A DNA stretch of 64,000 nucleotides from Myxosarcina sp. GI1 (GTDB lineage: Bacteria; Cyanobacteriota; Cyanobacteriia; Cyanobacteriales; Xenococcaceae): NCBI RefSeq assembly GCF_000756305.1, contig NZ_JRFE01000015.1, positions 130,238 through 194,237 on the forward strand. The letters are read 5' to 3'. Of this stretch, positions 43,193-52,779 are shown in pieces. A program made the position numbers and the translations under genes. Position 1 is the stretch's first letter. Each line of letters opens with the position of its first letter. The notes under the pieces are model-generated. The model saw only the letters and a list, made by a program, of their open reading frames with translations, searched no databases and was not told where the DNA came from.

Positions 43193-45115
43193 ATGAATCG
43201 AGTCGTATCACCTATGTCTATCGACTATAGTTCGCTCCAGTCGCTAACAGAAATTACGCCTATTACTGCCGAAAAATTTGGCGATGTAGTTGCCCTGCAC
43301 GATCCCCATAGCAAACCCGAAGTAAAAATAACCTATCGCGAGTTAAACAGGCAAGTTGGGTATTTTGCGGCTGGTTTACAGGCATTGGGATTAAAACCCC
43401 AGGATAAGGTGGCATTTTTTGCTGACAATAGCCCCCGTTGGTTTATTGGCGATCGCGCTATTATGACCGCAGGAGGAGTAGATGTAGTGCGTTCTGCTGG
43501 TGCAGAACAGCAAGAATTAGTTTATATTCTGCAAAACAGCGATAGTACTAGTTTAGTCGTCGAAAACCTTAAAATATGGACTAAATTACGTTCTCAACTA
43601 AAGGATTTATCTTTACAGTTTGTTATTTTACTTTCAGACGAACAACCAGAGTCAACCGAATCGCTTAAAGTTCTCAACTACCAACAGTTAATCGATTTAG
43701 GCAAAGAAAGTCAATTGCAGTCGGTGCAGCAAGACAAACAAACTTTGGCAACTTTACTATACACTTCAGGAACAACGGGTAAACCCAAAGGTGTCATGCT
43801 CACTCATGGCAATTTATTACATCAGGTAAACGCGATCGAAACCATATTTCAACCGCAAGCAGGAGACAAGTTACTATCTATTCTTCCTAGTTGGCACGCT
43901 TACGAAAGAGCGGGGGAATACTTCTTTTTAGCTCATGGCTGTACTCAAATTTATACTAATATTCGCTACTTTAAAAAAGATTTAACCGAACATAAACCCG
44001 TATACATGATGGGTGTACCCCGTCTTTGGGAATCACTGCACGACGGAATTCAAAAACAGCTAAAAGAACAATCGCCATCGCAACAAAAGCTAGTTAAATT
44101 TTTCCTCGATCGCTCGGAACGCTATATTATTGCCAAACGTATTGCTAACAACGCTAGTTTAGACCATTTTAAAGTTTCTGGTTTGGCAAGAGCGAACGCT
44201 AGATTAGAAGCGATCGCCCTCGCACCAGTACACAAGTTAGCAGACCGCCTGGTGTATCGTAAAATACGTGCGGCAGTAGGTGGTATTGAAGCCGTTTGTA
44301 GTGGCGGTGGTTCTTTAGCTCGCTATCTCGATGATTTTTACGAAACAATTGGAATTGATGTTTTTGTAGGCTATGGCTTATCAGAAACTTCTCCAATTAC
44401 TAACGCTCGTACTCCAGTTCACAATGTTAGGGGAACTGCTGGCAAACCGCTACCAGAAACTGAAATTAAAATTGTCGATCCTCAAACTCGTGAAACTTTA
44501 CCGCAAGGAGAAACGGGTTTGGTATTGATTCGGGGAACTCAAGTGATGCAAGGTTACTATAACAATCTTGAAGCAACAGCTAAGGCAATCGATTCGGAAG
44601 GCTGGTTCGATAGTGGCGATCTCGGTTGGGTGACACCAGATAACGATTTGGTACTTACAGGTAGAGCCAAAGATACCATTGTGTTGACCAACGGCGAGAA
44701 TATCGAACCGCAACCAATAGAAGATGCCTGCGTTCGCAGTATTTATATCGAGCAAATTATGCTAGTCGGACAAGACCAGAGATCGCTCGGTGCCTTAATC
44801 GTTCCCAATATTGATAATCTTCAGCAGTGGGCAAAAGAACAAAATATCGATTTTCAACAGAGTGAATCATCTCAAGGTATAAACTCTGCTAATTTAAATA
44901 ATCCAGCCATAGAAAATCTATATCGTAGCGAACTGAATCGAGAAATCAAAAATCGTCCTGGCTATCGCGCCGACGATCTTGTTAAAACTTTTCGCCTGAT
45001 TTTAGAACCATTTTCTATTGAAGCAGGCACTATGACTCAAACCCTCAAAATCAAACGTCCTGTAGTTAGAGAACGATATCGAGACATAATTGAGGAGATG
45101 TTTGCTGAAAAGTAA
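43193..45115 (+). CDS. AMP-forming long-chain acyl-CoA / acyl-ACP synthetase
   Basis: From the ATG at 43193, 640 residues of the ANL superfamily. The P-loop LLYTSGTTGKPKGVM lies at about 186-200. Later come SILPSWHAYERAGEYF, VGYGLSETSPI, the hinge region WFDSGDLGW and LTGRAKDTIVLTNGENIEPQ. In cyanobacteria the single such enzyme (Aas) reactivates free fatty acids from membrane turnover as acyl-ACP. Motif spacing with a long linker (about 270-340) fits the bacterial FadD15/Aas group. The preceding TTG start at 43169 is not favoured. Confidence 0.92.
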   Translation: MNRVVSPMSIDYSSLQSLTEITPITAEKFGDVVALHDPHSKPEVKITYRELNRQVGYFAAGLQALGLKPQDKVAFFADNSPRWFIGDRAIMTAGGVDVVRSAGAEQQELVYILQNSDSTSLVVENLKIWTKLRSQLKDLSLQFVILLSDEQPESTESLKVLNYQQLIDLGKESQLQSVQQDKQTLATLLYTSGTTGKPKGVMLTHGNLLHQVNAIETIFQPQAGDKLLSILPSWHAYERAGEYFFLAHGCTQIYTNIRYFKKDLTEHKPVYMMGVPRLWESLHDGIQKQLKEQSPSQQKLVKFFLDRSERYIIAKRIANNASLDHFKVSGLARANARLEAIALAPVHKLADRLVYRKIRAAVGGIEAVCSGGGSLARYLDDFYETIGIDVFVGYGLSETSPITNARTPVHNVRGTAGKPLPETEIKIVDPQTRETLPQGETGLVLIRGTQVMQGYYNNLEATAKAIDSEGWFDSGDLGWVTPDNDLVLTGRAKDTIVLTNGENIEPQPIEDACVRSIYIEQIMLVGQDQRSLGALIVPNIDNLQQWAKEQNIDFQQSESSQGINSANLNNPAIENLYRSELNREIKNRPGYRADDLVKTFRLILEPFSIEAGTMTQTLKIKRPVVRERYRDIIEEMFAEK

Positions 45116-45290
45116 TAACCGTACTTGCAAATAACAGTTTGTTATTCGGCAAAAAAAGATGACATTCAATTTAAATTCAGTTACAAGTAAAAAGATTAAA
45201 AGTTCGGGAAGTAACAAATTTTAAATTTACAACTTTCTGTAATCTTTACGCTGTGATTTACTCAACTTAAGAACTAAGCAAAATAAAACT

Positions 45291-45740
45291 ATGGATTACG
45301 CAACTGCAAGCTTGATGTTAAAACGTCCCGTGACTGTAAAAGCGATCGTGACCACGAGATGGAAAGAAGAAGTTCAACAACAACTGCAAAATCAAGTATC
45401 TCAATTAGACAAACAGATGCAGCAACTCGATATGCAGGGCAAAAGAACTATCGAGGAAATCAATAAACAAGCCAAACAGCCTGCAAATCCGCAAATATCC
45501 AAACAGATTGAAAGTGTTCAAACTCAGGTCAATCAAAAAAAGAGCGAGATCTTAAATAAGAAAAATCAGATTTTACAGCAGCTACAGCAGATACAGCTTT
45601 TAGAATTAGAGCAAGAAGTAGTACAGGCTCAAATGGAAAGCTTCTTTAGACTGGAAAAAGGAGATAACCTGGTTAAAAAAATGAACGTTGAAGTTGTGAT
45701 CAAAGACGGAGTAGTAGAAGAAATTCGCGGCGAACTTTAA
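45291..45740 (+). CDS. YlqD-like coiled-coil protein
   Basis: A 149-residue protein. A short beta start (LMLKRPVTVKAIVTTRWKEE) leads into a Gln/Lys-rich coiled coil (about 25-120) and a beta end (NVEVVIKDGVVEEIRGEL). This matches the YlqD family found in Bacillus and cyanobacteria, of unknown function. A hairpin repeat starts 7 bases after its stop codon. Confidence 0.8.
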   Translation: MDYATASLMLKRPVTVKAIVTTRWKEEVQQQLQNQVSQLDKQMQQLDMQGKRTIEEINKQAKQPANPQISKQIESVQTQVNQKKSEILNKKNQILQQLQQIQLLELEQEVVQAQMESFFRLEKGDNLVKKMNVEVVIKDGVVEEIRGEL

Positions 45741-45746
45741 ACTGTA

Positions 45747-45765
45747 GGGACGTTTATAACGTCCC
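45747..45765. repeat. GGGACGTT/AACGTCCC hairpin repeat, likely terminator
   Basis: GGGACGTT-TAT-AACGTCCC, an 8-bp perfect stem with a 3-base loop, begins 7 bases after the ylqD-like stop. A related hairpin starts 7 bases after the gghA stop (57431-57456). It is probably a dispersed element doubling as a transcript end. Confidence 0.6.
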
Positions 45766-45869
45766 CATCCAGTCAAGCTAGCAATCTAAGTAAATAGACC
45801 TATTTAACTCCAGATCTTTCTCTGGGACAATATTGATTATTACGTTCGTTTTGTAATGAGGAGTCGAAA

Positions 45870-46874
45870 TTGAATAGTAATGGAAGTGCCTCCAAGCTGG
45901 CTAAAGTAATTTGTCTGGGAGAAATATTGTTCGATCTCCTCGCCAACCAGATAGGAAAATCTATGGAAGAAGTAGATTCTTGGACGGCATATCCAGGAGG
46001 CGCACCAGCCAATGTTGCTTGCGCTTTAGTTAAATTAGGTACTCCTGCTGCTTTTATCGGCTGTGTGGGCAAAGATACTGAAGGCGACGAGTTAGTAAAG
46101 CTTTTAGAGACTGTAGGCGTAGATGTATCTGGAGTACAACATTCCCAGGATGCTCCAACCAGACAAGTGTATGTAGTTCGCTCGACAAAAGGCGATCGCA
46201 CTTTTGCCGGCTTTGGCGATCGCCAGCCTGATAAGTTTGCCGATGCCTATCTTCAAGCCGATAAATTACCGCCCAAACTATTTTTAGATGCCGAATTTTT
46301 AGTAATTGGCACTCTGGAATTAGCTTATCCTCAAACTCGCGCCGCAGTATTTCGTGCTTTAGAACTAGCAGAAGAATATCATCTCAAAGTAATTTTAGAT
46401 GTTAACTGGCGAGGAATGTTTTGGCAGGACGAATCGGAAGCTTTGCCTTTAATTAACCAACTTTGGGAATATGTCGATTTTCTCAAGTTAGCAGATGAAG
46501 AAGCAAGATGGCTGTTTGATACTGCTGATGCTGGAGCTATATACTATCGACTCGATTCGGTAGAAGGAGTTTTGGTCAGTAATGGTGATGCTGAAGTTAG
46601 CTACTGCTTGAGCGATAATGAAGGTTTTGTAACTCCGTTTAAAATCGAGGTTGAAGATACTACAGGAGCGGGCGATGCTTTTTTAGCTGGCTTTATCCAT
46701 CAAATATGCCAAAAAGGAATTAAAAGTTTGAACGATCGCGCCGTTGCCCAAGAAGTAGTGACATATGCCTGTGCGGTTGGTGGCTTAACCGCAACTAAAT
46801 CGGGAGCGATTTCTGCTCAACCCCTGCTAACTGAGGTTGAGTCTTTTCTCCAGCAAAATTCTAGTGCGCTCTAA
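45870..46874 (+). CDS. PfkB-family carbohydrate kinase (fructokinase-like)
   Basis: A 334-residue ribokinase-fold sugar kinase: GEILFDLL at the N-terminus, YPGGAPANVACALVKLG (signature 1 area), VGKDTEGDEL and the signature-2 DTTGAGDAFLAGF with the catalytic Asp. It is most like bacterial fructokinases, phosphorylating fructose to fructose-6-phosphate. The start is TTG 45870, supported by GAGGAG at 45858-45863, six bases upstream. The first ATG in frame lies far inside. Confidence 0.9.
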   Translation: MNSNGSASKLAKVICLGEILFDLLANQIGKSMEEVDSWTAYPGGAPANVACALVKLGTPAAFIGCVGKDTEGDELVKLLETVGVDVSGVQHSQDAPTRQVYVVRSTKGDRTFAGFGDRQPDKFADAYLQADKLPPKLFLDAEFLVIGTLELAYPQTRAAVFRALELAEEYHLKVILDVNWRGMFWQDESEALPLINQLWEYVDFLKLADEEARWLFDTADAGAIYYRLDSVEGVLVSNGDAEVSYCLSDNEGFVTPFKIEVEDTTGAGDAFLAGFIHQICQKGIKSLNDRAVAQEVVTYACAVGGLTATKSGAISAQPLLTEVESFLQQNSSAL

Positions 46875-47000
46875 AAAATCAGAAAGAGAGCCAACGACTT
46901 GCCGGGTTTCGTCTTGACTCTCTTAATCTGGTTCGCTCCTCACACGCCAAAGATACTAAACAAACATGGAATGTTTGTCAAGGTTTTTTCAAAATTTAAT

Positions 47001-47948
47001 TTAAAGTTCTCTCAACGCTACTACTCTAAGTTCGGTCTGAAGTAGTTTTTGTAAAAAGTATTGTACTAAAGCGAGTAAGCCCAAACGAGCGATCGCTTGC
47101 TGAGGATGCTTCCGCTTGACCGCACCAAAAGTTTGACATCTGGCTTCAAAAGCTAACATTGCCTCGCTGAGATCAAAAGCTATTTTAAGCAAATTATTTT
47201 TATTAGTTAATTCTTCAACTGTTTTTAGTACTTGAAACAATAACCTGTATTCTGTAGGATGAGTTAAATAAAAATTACCTGTTGTGTCAAACCAAGAGAG
47301 TGATTCTGGCTGGACTATTTGCCAAGTTGAAGTTAAAAAAGGACGTTTTTTCAACCGAATCAGTTTTTCTCGTTCTCCCAAAGCCAACCAAGAACAGCAA
47401 CGAGCATGAGCGTACTGTATTGAAAAATAATTCGGCATTAAATCGACTTTTGTTAGTGAAGCATCTATAGTAGAAAGTTGGCAATTGTTTGCTTTGGCAA
47501 TCTCCGAATTTAACCAGCAGGCTAAAGTCAAATCTTCACAGTAAAAGTCAATTTGTCCTGCCGTTACTACTACTCTAAATTCTAAACTCGCCTCACTCTG
47601 CTTAAAGGCGATCGAAGCTAATAAATCGATTAATTCTTTAGCAACAATTATTGGTGATAAATCTACATATTTAGCAAGAGCAAAAGCAATTGTACATCGG
47701 TACACAATTTTTGAAGAACGAGCGAATAAGGATAAAATTTTGCGATCGAGTAAAGCATGAATTAACTCTGGATCGATAGCAATATCTTTGGTTTGCCAAT
47801 ATAAATCGATTGCTCGGCGTAAATTTTGTGTTAGCGATATTTTAATCAGATTTTGTTTTATATCTTGAAGTTTAGAAAAATTAATAGAAAAAGTATTCAT
47901 TGATACGTCATTATTCATAGTAGAATTAATACTTATTCGATCTATCAT
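47001..47948 (-). CDS. Stand-alone DALR (ArgRS-like anticodon-binding) protein
   Basis: A 315-residue protein without the HIGH/KMSKS catalytic domain of class I tRNA synthetases. Its C-terminal half copies the arginyl-tRNA synthetase DALR domain: SIQYAHARCCSWLAL (compare ArgRS VQYAHARxxS), THPTEYRLLFQVL, ALDLSEA-like AFDLSEAMLAFEARC, and ARLGLLALVQYFLQKLL. It may bind tRNA or have become a regulator. The annotated start is only 14 bases from the divergent Crp-family start. Internal Met codons at 47918 or 47900 could be the true start and leave room for promoters. Confidence 0.75.
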   Translation of the reverse strand: MIDRISINSTMNNDVSMNTFSINFSKLQDIKQNLIKISLTQNLRRAIDLYWQTKDIAIDPELIHALLDRKILSLFARSSKIVYRCTIAFALAKYVDLSPIIVAKELIDLLASIAFKQSEASLEFRVVVTAGQIDFYCEDLTLACWLNSEIAKANNCQLSTIDASLTKVDLMPNYFSIQYAHARCCSWLALGEREKLIRLKKRPFLTSTWQIVQPESLSWFDTTGNFYLTHPTEYRLLFQVLKTVEELTNKNNLLKIAFDLSEAMLAFEARCQTFGAVKRKHPQQAIARLGLLALVQYFLQKLLQTELRVVALREL

Positions 47949-47962
47949 TTTGCCTGTTCAAT

Positions 47963-48649
47963 ATGCACTTCTCCGATTCATCATCTGAGACATCTCGCCC
48001 TTTTTCAACTTGGCAAAGTATTACTGATTGGGCGCAAGAACATTATAGAGATCGTATTTTTAATAAAGACGAGCGTATTCCGACTCGTCCCGAATTGATA
48101 TATTTGGTAGGCAAAGGAGCGATTCGTCTGGTTGGTACGCCAGCAAAAACCACTGAAGTTTCTACAGAATTATCTGATGAATTGATAGCAGAAGCCTTTC
48201 TTGGTTTTGTTGGTGCAGGTCAACCTTTTGAAACTGTAGAACAGGCAGCTTTTGTAATTCAAGCATACGCTCACGTAGATCGTACTCAAGTAATCTGGCT
48301 TTACTGGCGAGATTTAGAGAATTGGCCTCATTTTCGTCAAGAAGTAGAGCGAGCATTTCGCTATCAACATCAGCGTAAATTATTGTGGCTTACCGCTTTA
48401 GGACAAAGAAAGACTATAGATAGGTTAGCCAGTTTTTTGATGCTATTAATTGAAGAGTACGGTAAAGCAGAACCACAGGGTTACTGCTTGCCCTATACTC
48501 TGACTCACGCTCAAATAGGTAGTGCAATTGGCTCGACTCGCGTTACAGTAACTCGTTTGATGGGAAAGCTGCGCCGTCAAGGCTTAATTTTTCCAGGGGA
48601 TGATAACTCGATTTGCATACCTAAAACCAAACTCGATCGCGGCTTATGA
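47963..48649 (+). CDS. Crp/Fnr-family transcriptional regulator
   Basis: A 228-residue regulator. The N-terminal cNMP-type beta-roll is divergent (LIYLVGKGAIRLVG, AFLGFVGAGQPFE) and lacks an obvious cAMP-binding RxS segment. The C-terminal HTH_Crp is clear: LTHAQIGSAIGSTRVTVTRL then RRQGLI, the same recognition-helix text as NtcA-like factors (STRVTVTR), predicting a GTA-n8-TAC-like site. It is not NtcA itself, judging from the N-terminal half. It is divergent from the DALR gene. Ligand unknown. Confidence 0.85.
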   Translation: MHFSDSSSETSRPFSTWQSITDWAQEHYRDRIFNKDERIPTRPELIYLVGKGAIRLVGTPAKTTEVSTELSDELIAEAFLGFVGAGQPFETVEQAAFVIQAYAHVDRTQVIWLYWRDLENWPHFRQEVERAFRYQHQRKLLWLTALGQRKTIDRLASFLMLLIEEYGKAEPQGYCLPYTLTHAQIGSAIGSTRVTVTRLMGKLRRQGLIFPGDDNSICIPKTKLDRGL

Positions 48650-48980
48650 ACAAATAGCAAAGTCCGACCGAATCAATATTTTAGAAGATTATAATTGCCG
48701 TTACTAGCAAAAATTTTTAAAATCTTCTGTTTTAAATATAAAATATATCTTAAGATTAACAGGTAAGAAATTAATTTTTCTTAAACTACACCCAATAAAA
48801 TGACGCAGGGTGACACTAATAGATTAAAACAGCAGTTGCCATCAAGCTCTGTTGACTAAAGTAAAAATTCTCGTTTTGCAAAATACGAGTCGCGTCAATA
48901 ACTCGTCCGTTTTCTAATATTCTGAGATGATATAGATAACGTTCGTCACTCGATAAAAAAATATATTTAGGAGGACATCT
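48650..48980 (+). other. Upstream region of the aldolase gene
   Basis: A 331-base AT-rich stretch with no gene. It ends with a strong ribosome binding site AGGAGG at 48970-48975, six bases before the ATG. Extended AT-rich -10-like sequence (GATGATATAGAT) occurs near 48925. A Crp-family operator could not be identified with confidence. Confidence 0.45.
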
Positions 48981-50060
48981 ATGGCACTCGTACCAATGCG
49001 GTTGCTTTTAGACCACGCTGCTGAGAATGGCTATGGCATTCCAGCATACAATGTAAACAACATGGAGCAAATTATTGCGATCATGCAGGCTGCTGAAGAA
49101 GCTGATAGCCCCGTAATTCTTCAGGCTTCTCGTGGCGCACGTAAATATGCAGGAGAAAATTTTCTTCGCCACCTAATCACCGCCGCTGTAGAAAGCTATC
49201 CTAATATTCCCATTGCTATGCACCAAGACCACGGCAATAGTCCTGCTACTTGCTTTTCTGCAATGCGTAATGGTTTTACTAGCGTCATGATGGATGGCTC
49301 TTTAGAAGCAGATGCTTCAACTCCTGCCAGCTTTGATTACAATGTCAACGTTACTGCAGAAGTCGTTAAAGTTGCTCACTCGATTGGTGTGAGTGTAGAA
49401 GGCGAACTTGGCTGTTTGGGTTCTTTAGAGACTGGAAAAGGCGATAAAGAAGACGGTCATGGTTTTGAAGGAACTCTCAGCAAAGAACAGTTGTTGACCG
49501 ATCCCGACGAAGCAGTAGAATTTGTCGAACGCACGCAAGTAGACGCTTTAGCTGTAGCTATCGGTACCAGTCACGGTGCCTATAAGTTTACTCGTAAACC
49601 TACTGGCGAAATCTTGGCTATTAGCAGAATTGAAGAAATTCACAGCCGTTTGCCCAATACTCACTTGGTAATGCACGGTTCTTCTTCCGTACCTCAAGAG
49701 TGGATCGAAATGATCAACGAGTACGGTGGTAAAATTCCCGAAACTTATGGGGTACCTATTGAAGAAATTCAAAAAGGTATCAAAAGTGGGGTGCGTAAAG
49801 TTAATATTGACACCGATAACCGTTTGGCAATTACTGCGGCAATTCGTGAAGCTGCTTTCAAAGATCCTTCTAACTTCGATCCCCGTCACTTCCTCAAGCC
49901 CTCAATTAAGTACATGAAGCAAGTGTGCTTAAAACGCTATGACGCTTTTGGAACTGCTGGAAACGCTAGCAAAATCAAGCAGATGACATTAGATGACTTT
50001 GCGGCTAAATATGCTAAAGGCGAACTAGCTGCTAGTCCTAAAAAAGCCGTTACTGCTTAA
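48981..50060 (+). CDS. fbaA: Fructose-bisphosphate aldolase, class II
   Basis: A 359-residue zinc aldolase that condenses glyceraldehyde-3-phosphate with DHAP, and erythrose-4-phosphate with DHAP, in the Calvin cycle and glycolysis. Signatures are MHQDHGNS (catalytic Asp and zinc His), [29 protein letters not shown] (zinc His), HGSSSVP and [14 protein letters not shown]. It has an excellent ribosome binding site and a strong terminator, as expected for a highly expressed housekeeping gene. Confidence 0.98.
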   Translation: MALVPMRLLLDHAAENGYGIPAYNVNNMEQIIAIMQAAEEADSPVILQASRGARKYAGENFLRHLITAAVESYPNIPIAMHQDHGNSPATCFSAMRNGFTSVMMDGSLEADASTPASFDYNVNVTAEVVKVAHSIGVSVEGELGCLGSLETGKGDKEDGHGFEGTLSKEQLLTDPDEAVEFVERTQVDALAVAIGTSHGAYKFTRKPTGEILAISRIEEIHSRLPNTHLVMHGSSSVPQEWIEMINEYGGKIPETYGVPIEEIQKGIKSGVRKVNIDTDNRLAITAAIREAAFKDPSNFDPRHFLKPSIKYMKQVCLKRYDAFGTAGNASKIKQMTLDDFAAKYAKGELAASPKKAVTA

Positions 50061-50104
50061 ATAGTGCGATCGCTATAGAAGCTATAATCAAATAATCTCT
50101 AACT

Positions 50105-50143
50105 ACCCTGTAGAAAAGTTATTAGCTTTTCTGTGGGGTTTTC
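50105..50143 (+). terminator. Rho-independent terminator of fbaA
   Basis: AGAAAAG (50112-50118) pairs with CTTTTCT (50126-50132) around a 7-base loop, extended by CCC (50106-50108) with GGG and followed by TTTT at 50139-50142. Confidence 0.85.
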
Positions 50144-50210
50144 TGCCTGTAATTTATTTGGTTTTAAGCTGTTGTTTGGTTGCTATTTGCTACTTACAAA
50201 CAGATAGCTG

Positions 50211-50990
50211 TTATTTATTGGTGTTTATTACTAACTCTGCTAGTTCGTAAAAACCTCGATTTTCAGCGTTAGTAGTTATATAAACAGGTAAATGTTTCAG
50301 GCGATCGCGATATTCTAAAATATTTGCCACCCCTACCGAAACAGGAAATATTTGAGGATCGAACAAACTTTCGTCGTTGGGACTATCCCCAACGGTAATA
50401 ATATTTTCTGTAGTTAAATCGGGAAAATATTGTTGTAATATTAGTTTCAATGCTATTGCTTTATCTTGTTGTTTGGGTTTGATATGACACTGAACGTTAC
50501 TATAGGTAAACCCCCACCCTTCAGCATGGCATATAGTTGCAATCTCTTCTATTTCTTTATTAGTCAAATTATTAATATCGAATGTCCAATCCGTGAGGCG
50601 AAAACGATTGTCTTCTGATTCTTCGATCTGGGGAATTTTAGTTTGAATTAATTGAAATACAGTTTTTAGTTGCTGTCGATGTTTGGCAATATCTTTAATT
50701 TCAGTTATTAATTGACTGCGGTTTAAGTGACTCCACAAAACCAAACCGCCATTTTCAGCGATCGCGCCAACAATGGGTAAATAAGAAGCAATTGCCTCAA
50801 CCCAACCAGCCGAACGTCCCGTGACAATCACAACGCTGATGTTAGCCTTTGCCAATTTTTCTAAAGCCAATAACACATCGGAGGTAAGCTTACCATTATG
50901 AGTTAAAGTTCCGTCGAGATCGGTTGCTAGTAGCCGAATATTGCCCAGTTTTTTATCGGTTATTGCCTTTAATATTGGTTTAGTTGACAT
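50211..50990 (-). CDS. HAD-superfamily (Cof/IIB) sugar-phosphate phosphatase
   Basis: A 259-residue HAD phosphatase. Motif I is [12 protein letters not shown], motif II VIVTGRS, motif III the Lys in QDKAIALK and motif [14 protein letters not shown]. The type IIB cap between motifs II and III is the same class as sucrose-6-phosphate, mannosyl-3-phosphoglycerate and glucosyl-3-phosphoglycerate phosphatases, so a phosphorylated sugar substrate is likely. Its start overlaps the end of lipB by 11 bases, indicating translational coupling. Confidence 0.88.
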   Translation of the reverse strand: MSTKPILKAITDKKLGNIRLLATDLDGTLTHNGKLTSDVLLALEKLAKANISVVIVTGRSAGWVEAIASYLPIVGAIAENGGLVLWSHLNRSQLITEIKDIAKHRQQLKTVFQLIQTKIPQIEESEDNRFRLTDWTFDINNLTNKEIEEIATICHAEGWGFTYSNVQCHIKPKQQDKAIALKLILQQYFPDLTTENIITVGDSPNDESLFDPQIFPVSVGVANILEYRDRLKHLPVYITTNAENRGFYELAELVINTNK

Positions 50991-51636
50991 CTTGAATAAA
51001 TTCTACTTGAAATACGGCAGCAAAAGCTGCTGCTACATCTAGCCTAATCTGTTCTACTGTAATATTGGGAATAAACTCCGCCAGACTACCTACAGGTTTG
51101 TCGGCAATACCGCAAGGAACTATCTGTTGAAAACCACTCAGATCGGGACAGACATTAAGGGATAGACCGTGCATAGTAATCCAGCGACGAACTTTAATTC
51201 CTACTGCCGCAATTTTTCTTTCTTCCAGCCAAACTCCCGTCAGTCCTTTAAGGCGATAGGCTTGTAGACCATATTTAGCCGCTACGCGAATAATTACTTC
51301 TTCTAGCTGTCTCAAATACCAGTGTAAATCCTGTTGATAGAAGCGCAGGTTGAAAATAGGATAAGCAACTAGTTGACCAGGGCAGTGATAGGTTACTTCG
51401 CCGCCTCGCTCGATACGATGTAGCTCAAAGTTGTTTAGTTGTGGATCGAACTTAAGAAAATCTGTTTTTGCTCCCGTACCCAAAGTATAAACTGAGGGAT
51501 GTTCTAATAAGATTAAAACATCATCGAAATTGGGGTTGTTAAGACGTTCGGCAACAAGCGATCGCTGCTCTTGCCAGGCTTTAGTATACGGCACTAAGCC
51601 TCGATTTTTTAAAATACAGCATCTTTGAGTTTTCAT
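50980..51636 (-). CDS. lipB: Octanoyl-ACP:protein N-octanoyltransferase
   Basis: A 218-residue LipB from the ATG at 51636. It moves octanoyl groups from ACP to lipoyl domains (GcvH, 2-oxoacid dehydrogenases), the first step of lipoate synthesis. The family signature is [19 protein letters not shown]. The conserved [19 protein letters not shown] follows, and the catalytic Cys is in [13 protein letters not shown] upstream at 51651 is not favoured. It forms an operon with the overlapping HAD phosphatase gene. Confidence 0.95.
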   Translation of the reverse strand: MKTQRCCILKNRGLVPYTKAWQEQRSLVAERLNNPNFDDVLILLEHPSVYTLGTGAKTDFLKFDPQLNNFELHRIERGGEVTYHCPGQLVAYPIFNLRFYQQDLHWYLRQLEEVIIRVAAKYGLQAYRLKGLTGVWLEERKIAAVGIKVRRWITMHGLSLNVCPDLSGFQQIVPCGIADKPVGSLAEFIPNITVEQIRLDVAAAFAAVFQVEFIQDVN

Positions 51637-52069
51637 GCTAGTTAGCCGCAATTTTAAAACCGAAAATGTGTTCTAAATTTAACCAAATGTCAATCAATGT
51701 AACAGAAAATCAAAAGAAATAACAGATCTGATGTTTTGTAGAATACAAAATGCTAACCTAAGAAGCATAAAGTGAGTGAAGATTTAAAGTATTACTAGAT
51801 GTAATTTAAATACTGGCTGTAATTAAGCTAACTTTTTCTATTCATCGAGCGACTAATTAATTACTAAAGTAATCTTGATTCTTCCAAAACTAAAGATATT
51901 GGGGGGAAAAGCTACAAGTTTCAATTGAAAGAGGTATTAACTGTAACCAACAAAAAACTACAGTGCTTGTTAAAGAAACATAGTTAAATATAGCCAATCG
52001 TTGTATAGATATTTATTGCTGCGTATAGGCTATTTCGAGCATACAACTAGCATGGAGAAATAGAAAAGT
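51637..52069 (+). other. Long AT-rich leader/promoter region of lrtA
   Basis: A 433-base gap between divergent lipB and lrtA. No gene is visible. It contains TTGGGGGGAAAA near 51899-51910 and many A/T tracts. Known cyanobacterial lrtA genes have long 5' untranslated leaders that affect transcript stability in light and dark. A comparable leader would fit here but cannot be mapped by eye. Confidence 0.45.
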
Positions 52070-52648
52070 ATGAAGCTTTTAATCCAAGGTAACAATATTG
52101 CGGTAACAGATTCAATTCATGAATATGTCAAGCAGAAATTAGCTAAAGCAGTAAAACATTTTGAAAATATTACCAGCAAGATAGATGTTCATTTATCAGT
52201 TGCCCGTAATTCTCGGATTGAAAGCAAACATAAGGCAGAAGTGACTGTATATGCTAACGGTACGGTGATTAGAGCGCAAGAGGGCAGCAGCAATCTCTAC
52301 GCCAGTATCGATATGGTAGCAGACAAAATTTATCGTCAGTTACGCAAGTATAAAGAAAAGCATCTAACCAAAAAAACTCACGCTCATGTGAGAACGGGCG
52401 ATATTATTGAAGCAGCACCAGTAGAAGAAAATTTAATTGGCGATCGCACTCCCGAATTACCTGCCGAGATCGTTCGTAATAAATACTTTGCCATGCCGCC
52501 AATGACGATCGACGAGGCACTAGCGCAATTGGAATTAGTAGACCACGATTTTTATATGTTTCGCAATAAGGAAACTCAAGAAATCAATGTGATTTATACT
52601 CGCAATCACGGTGGCTATGGCGTAATTCAACCCCGCGACACTTTCTAA
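52070..52648 (+). CDS. lrtA: Light-repressed ribosome hibernation factor (long HPF/RaiA)
   Basis: A 192-residue long-form hibernation promoting factor. The N-terminal ribosome-binding domain (about 1-100) contains [36 protein letters not shown] and [14 protein letters not shown]. The C-terminal dimerisation domain (about 135-192) has [20 protein letters not shown], then [19 protein letters not shown] and GYGVIQPR. It dimerises 70S ribosomes into inactive 100S particles in darkness or starvation. A strong hairpin follows. Confidence 0.96.
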   Translation: MKLLIQGNNIAVTDSIHEYVKQKLAKAVKHFENITSKIDVHLSVARNSRIESKHKAEVTVYANGTVIRAQEGSSNLYASIDMVADKIYRQLRKYKEKHLTKKTHAHVRTGDIIEAAPVEENLIGDRTPELPAEIVRNKYFAMPPMTIDEALAQLELVDHDFYMFRNKETQEINVIYTRNHGGYGVIQPRDTF

Positions 52649-52660
52649 CAAGGAACTAAA

Positions 52661-52683
52661 AAAGGTGGGGCTTGCCCACCTTT
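52661..52683. terminator. Hairpin terminator after lrtA
   Basis: AAAGGTGGG (52661-52669) and CCCACCTTT (52675-52683) form a 9-bp perfect stem with the loop GCTTG. It sits between convergent lrtA and ggpS; the A- and T-flanked arms would serve both strands. Confidence 0.8.
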
Positions 52684-52779
52684 GACTATTCTATTTTGGT
52701 ACGAAAAAAGAGGTTAGATGGAAAAACTAAGAAAGAGCGCTCGCTTCTTCCTCCTTTCTTCATCCTTATTCCTTTAAAT

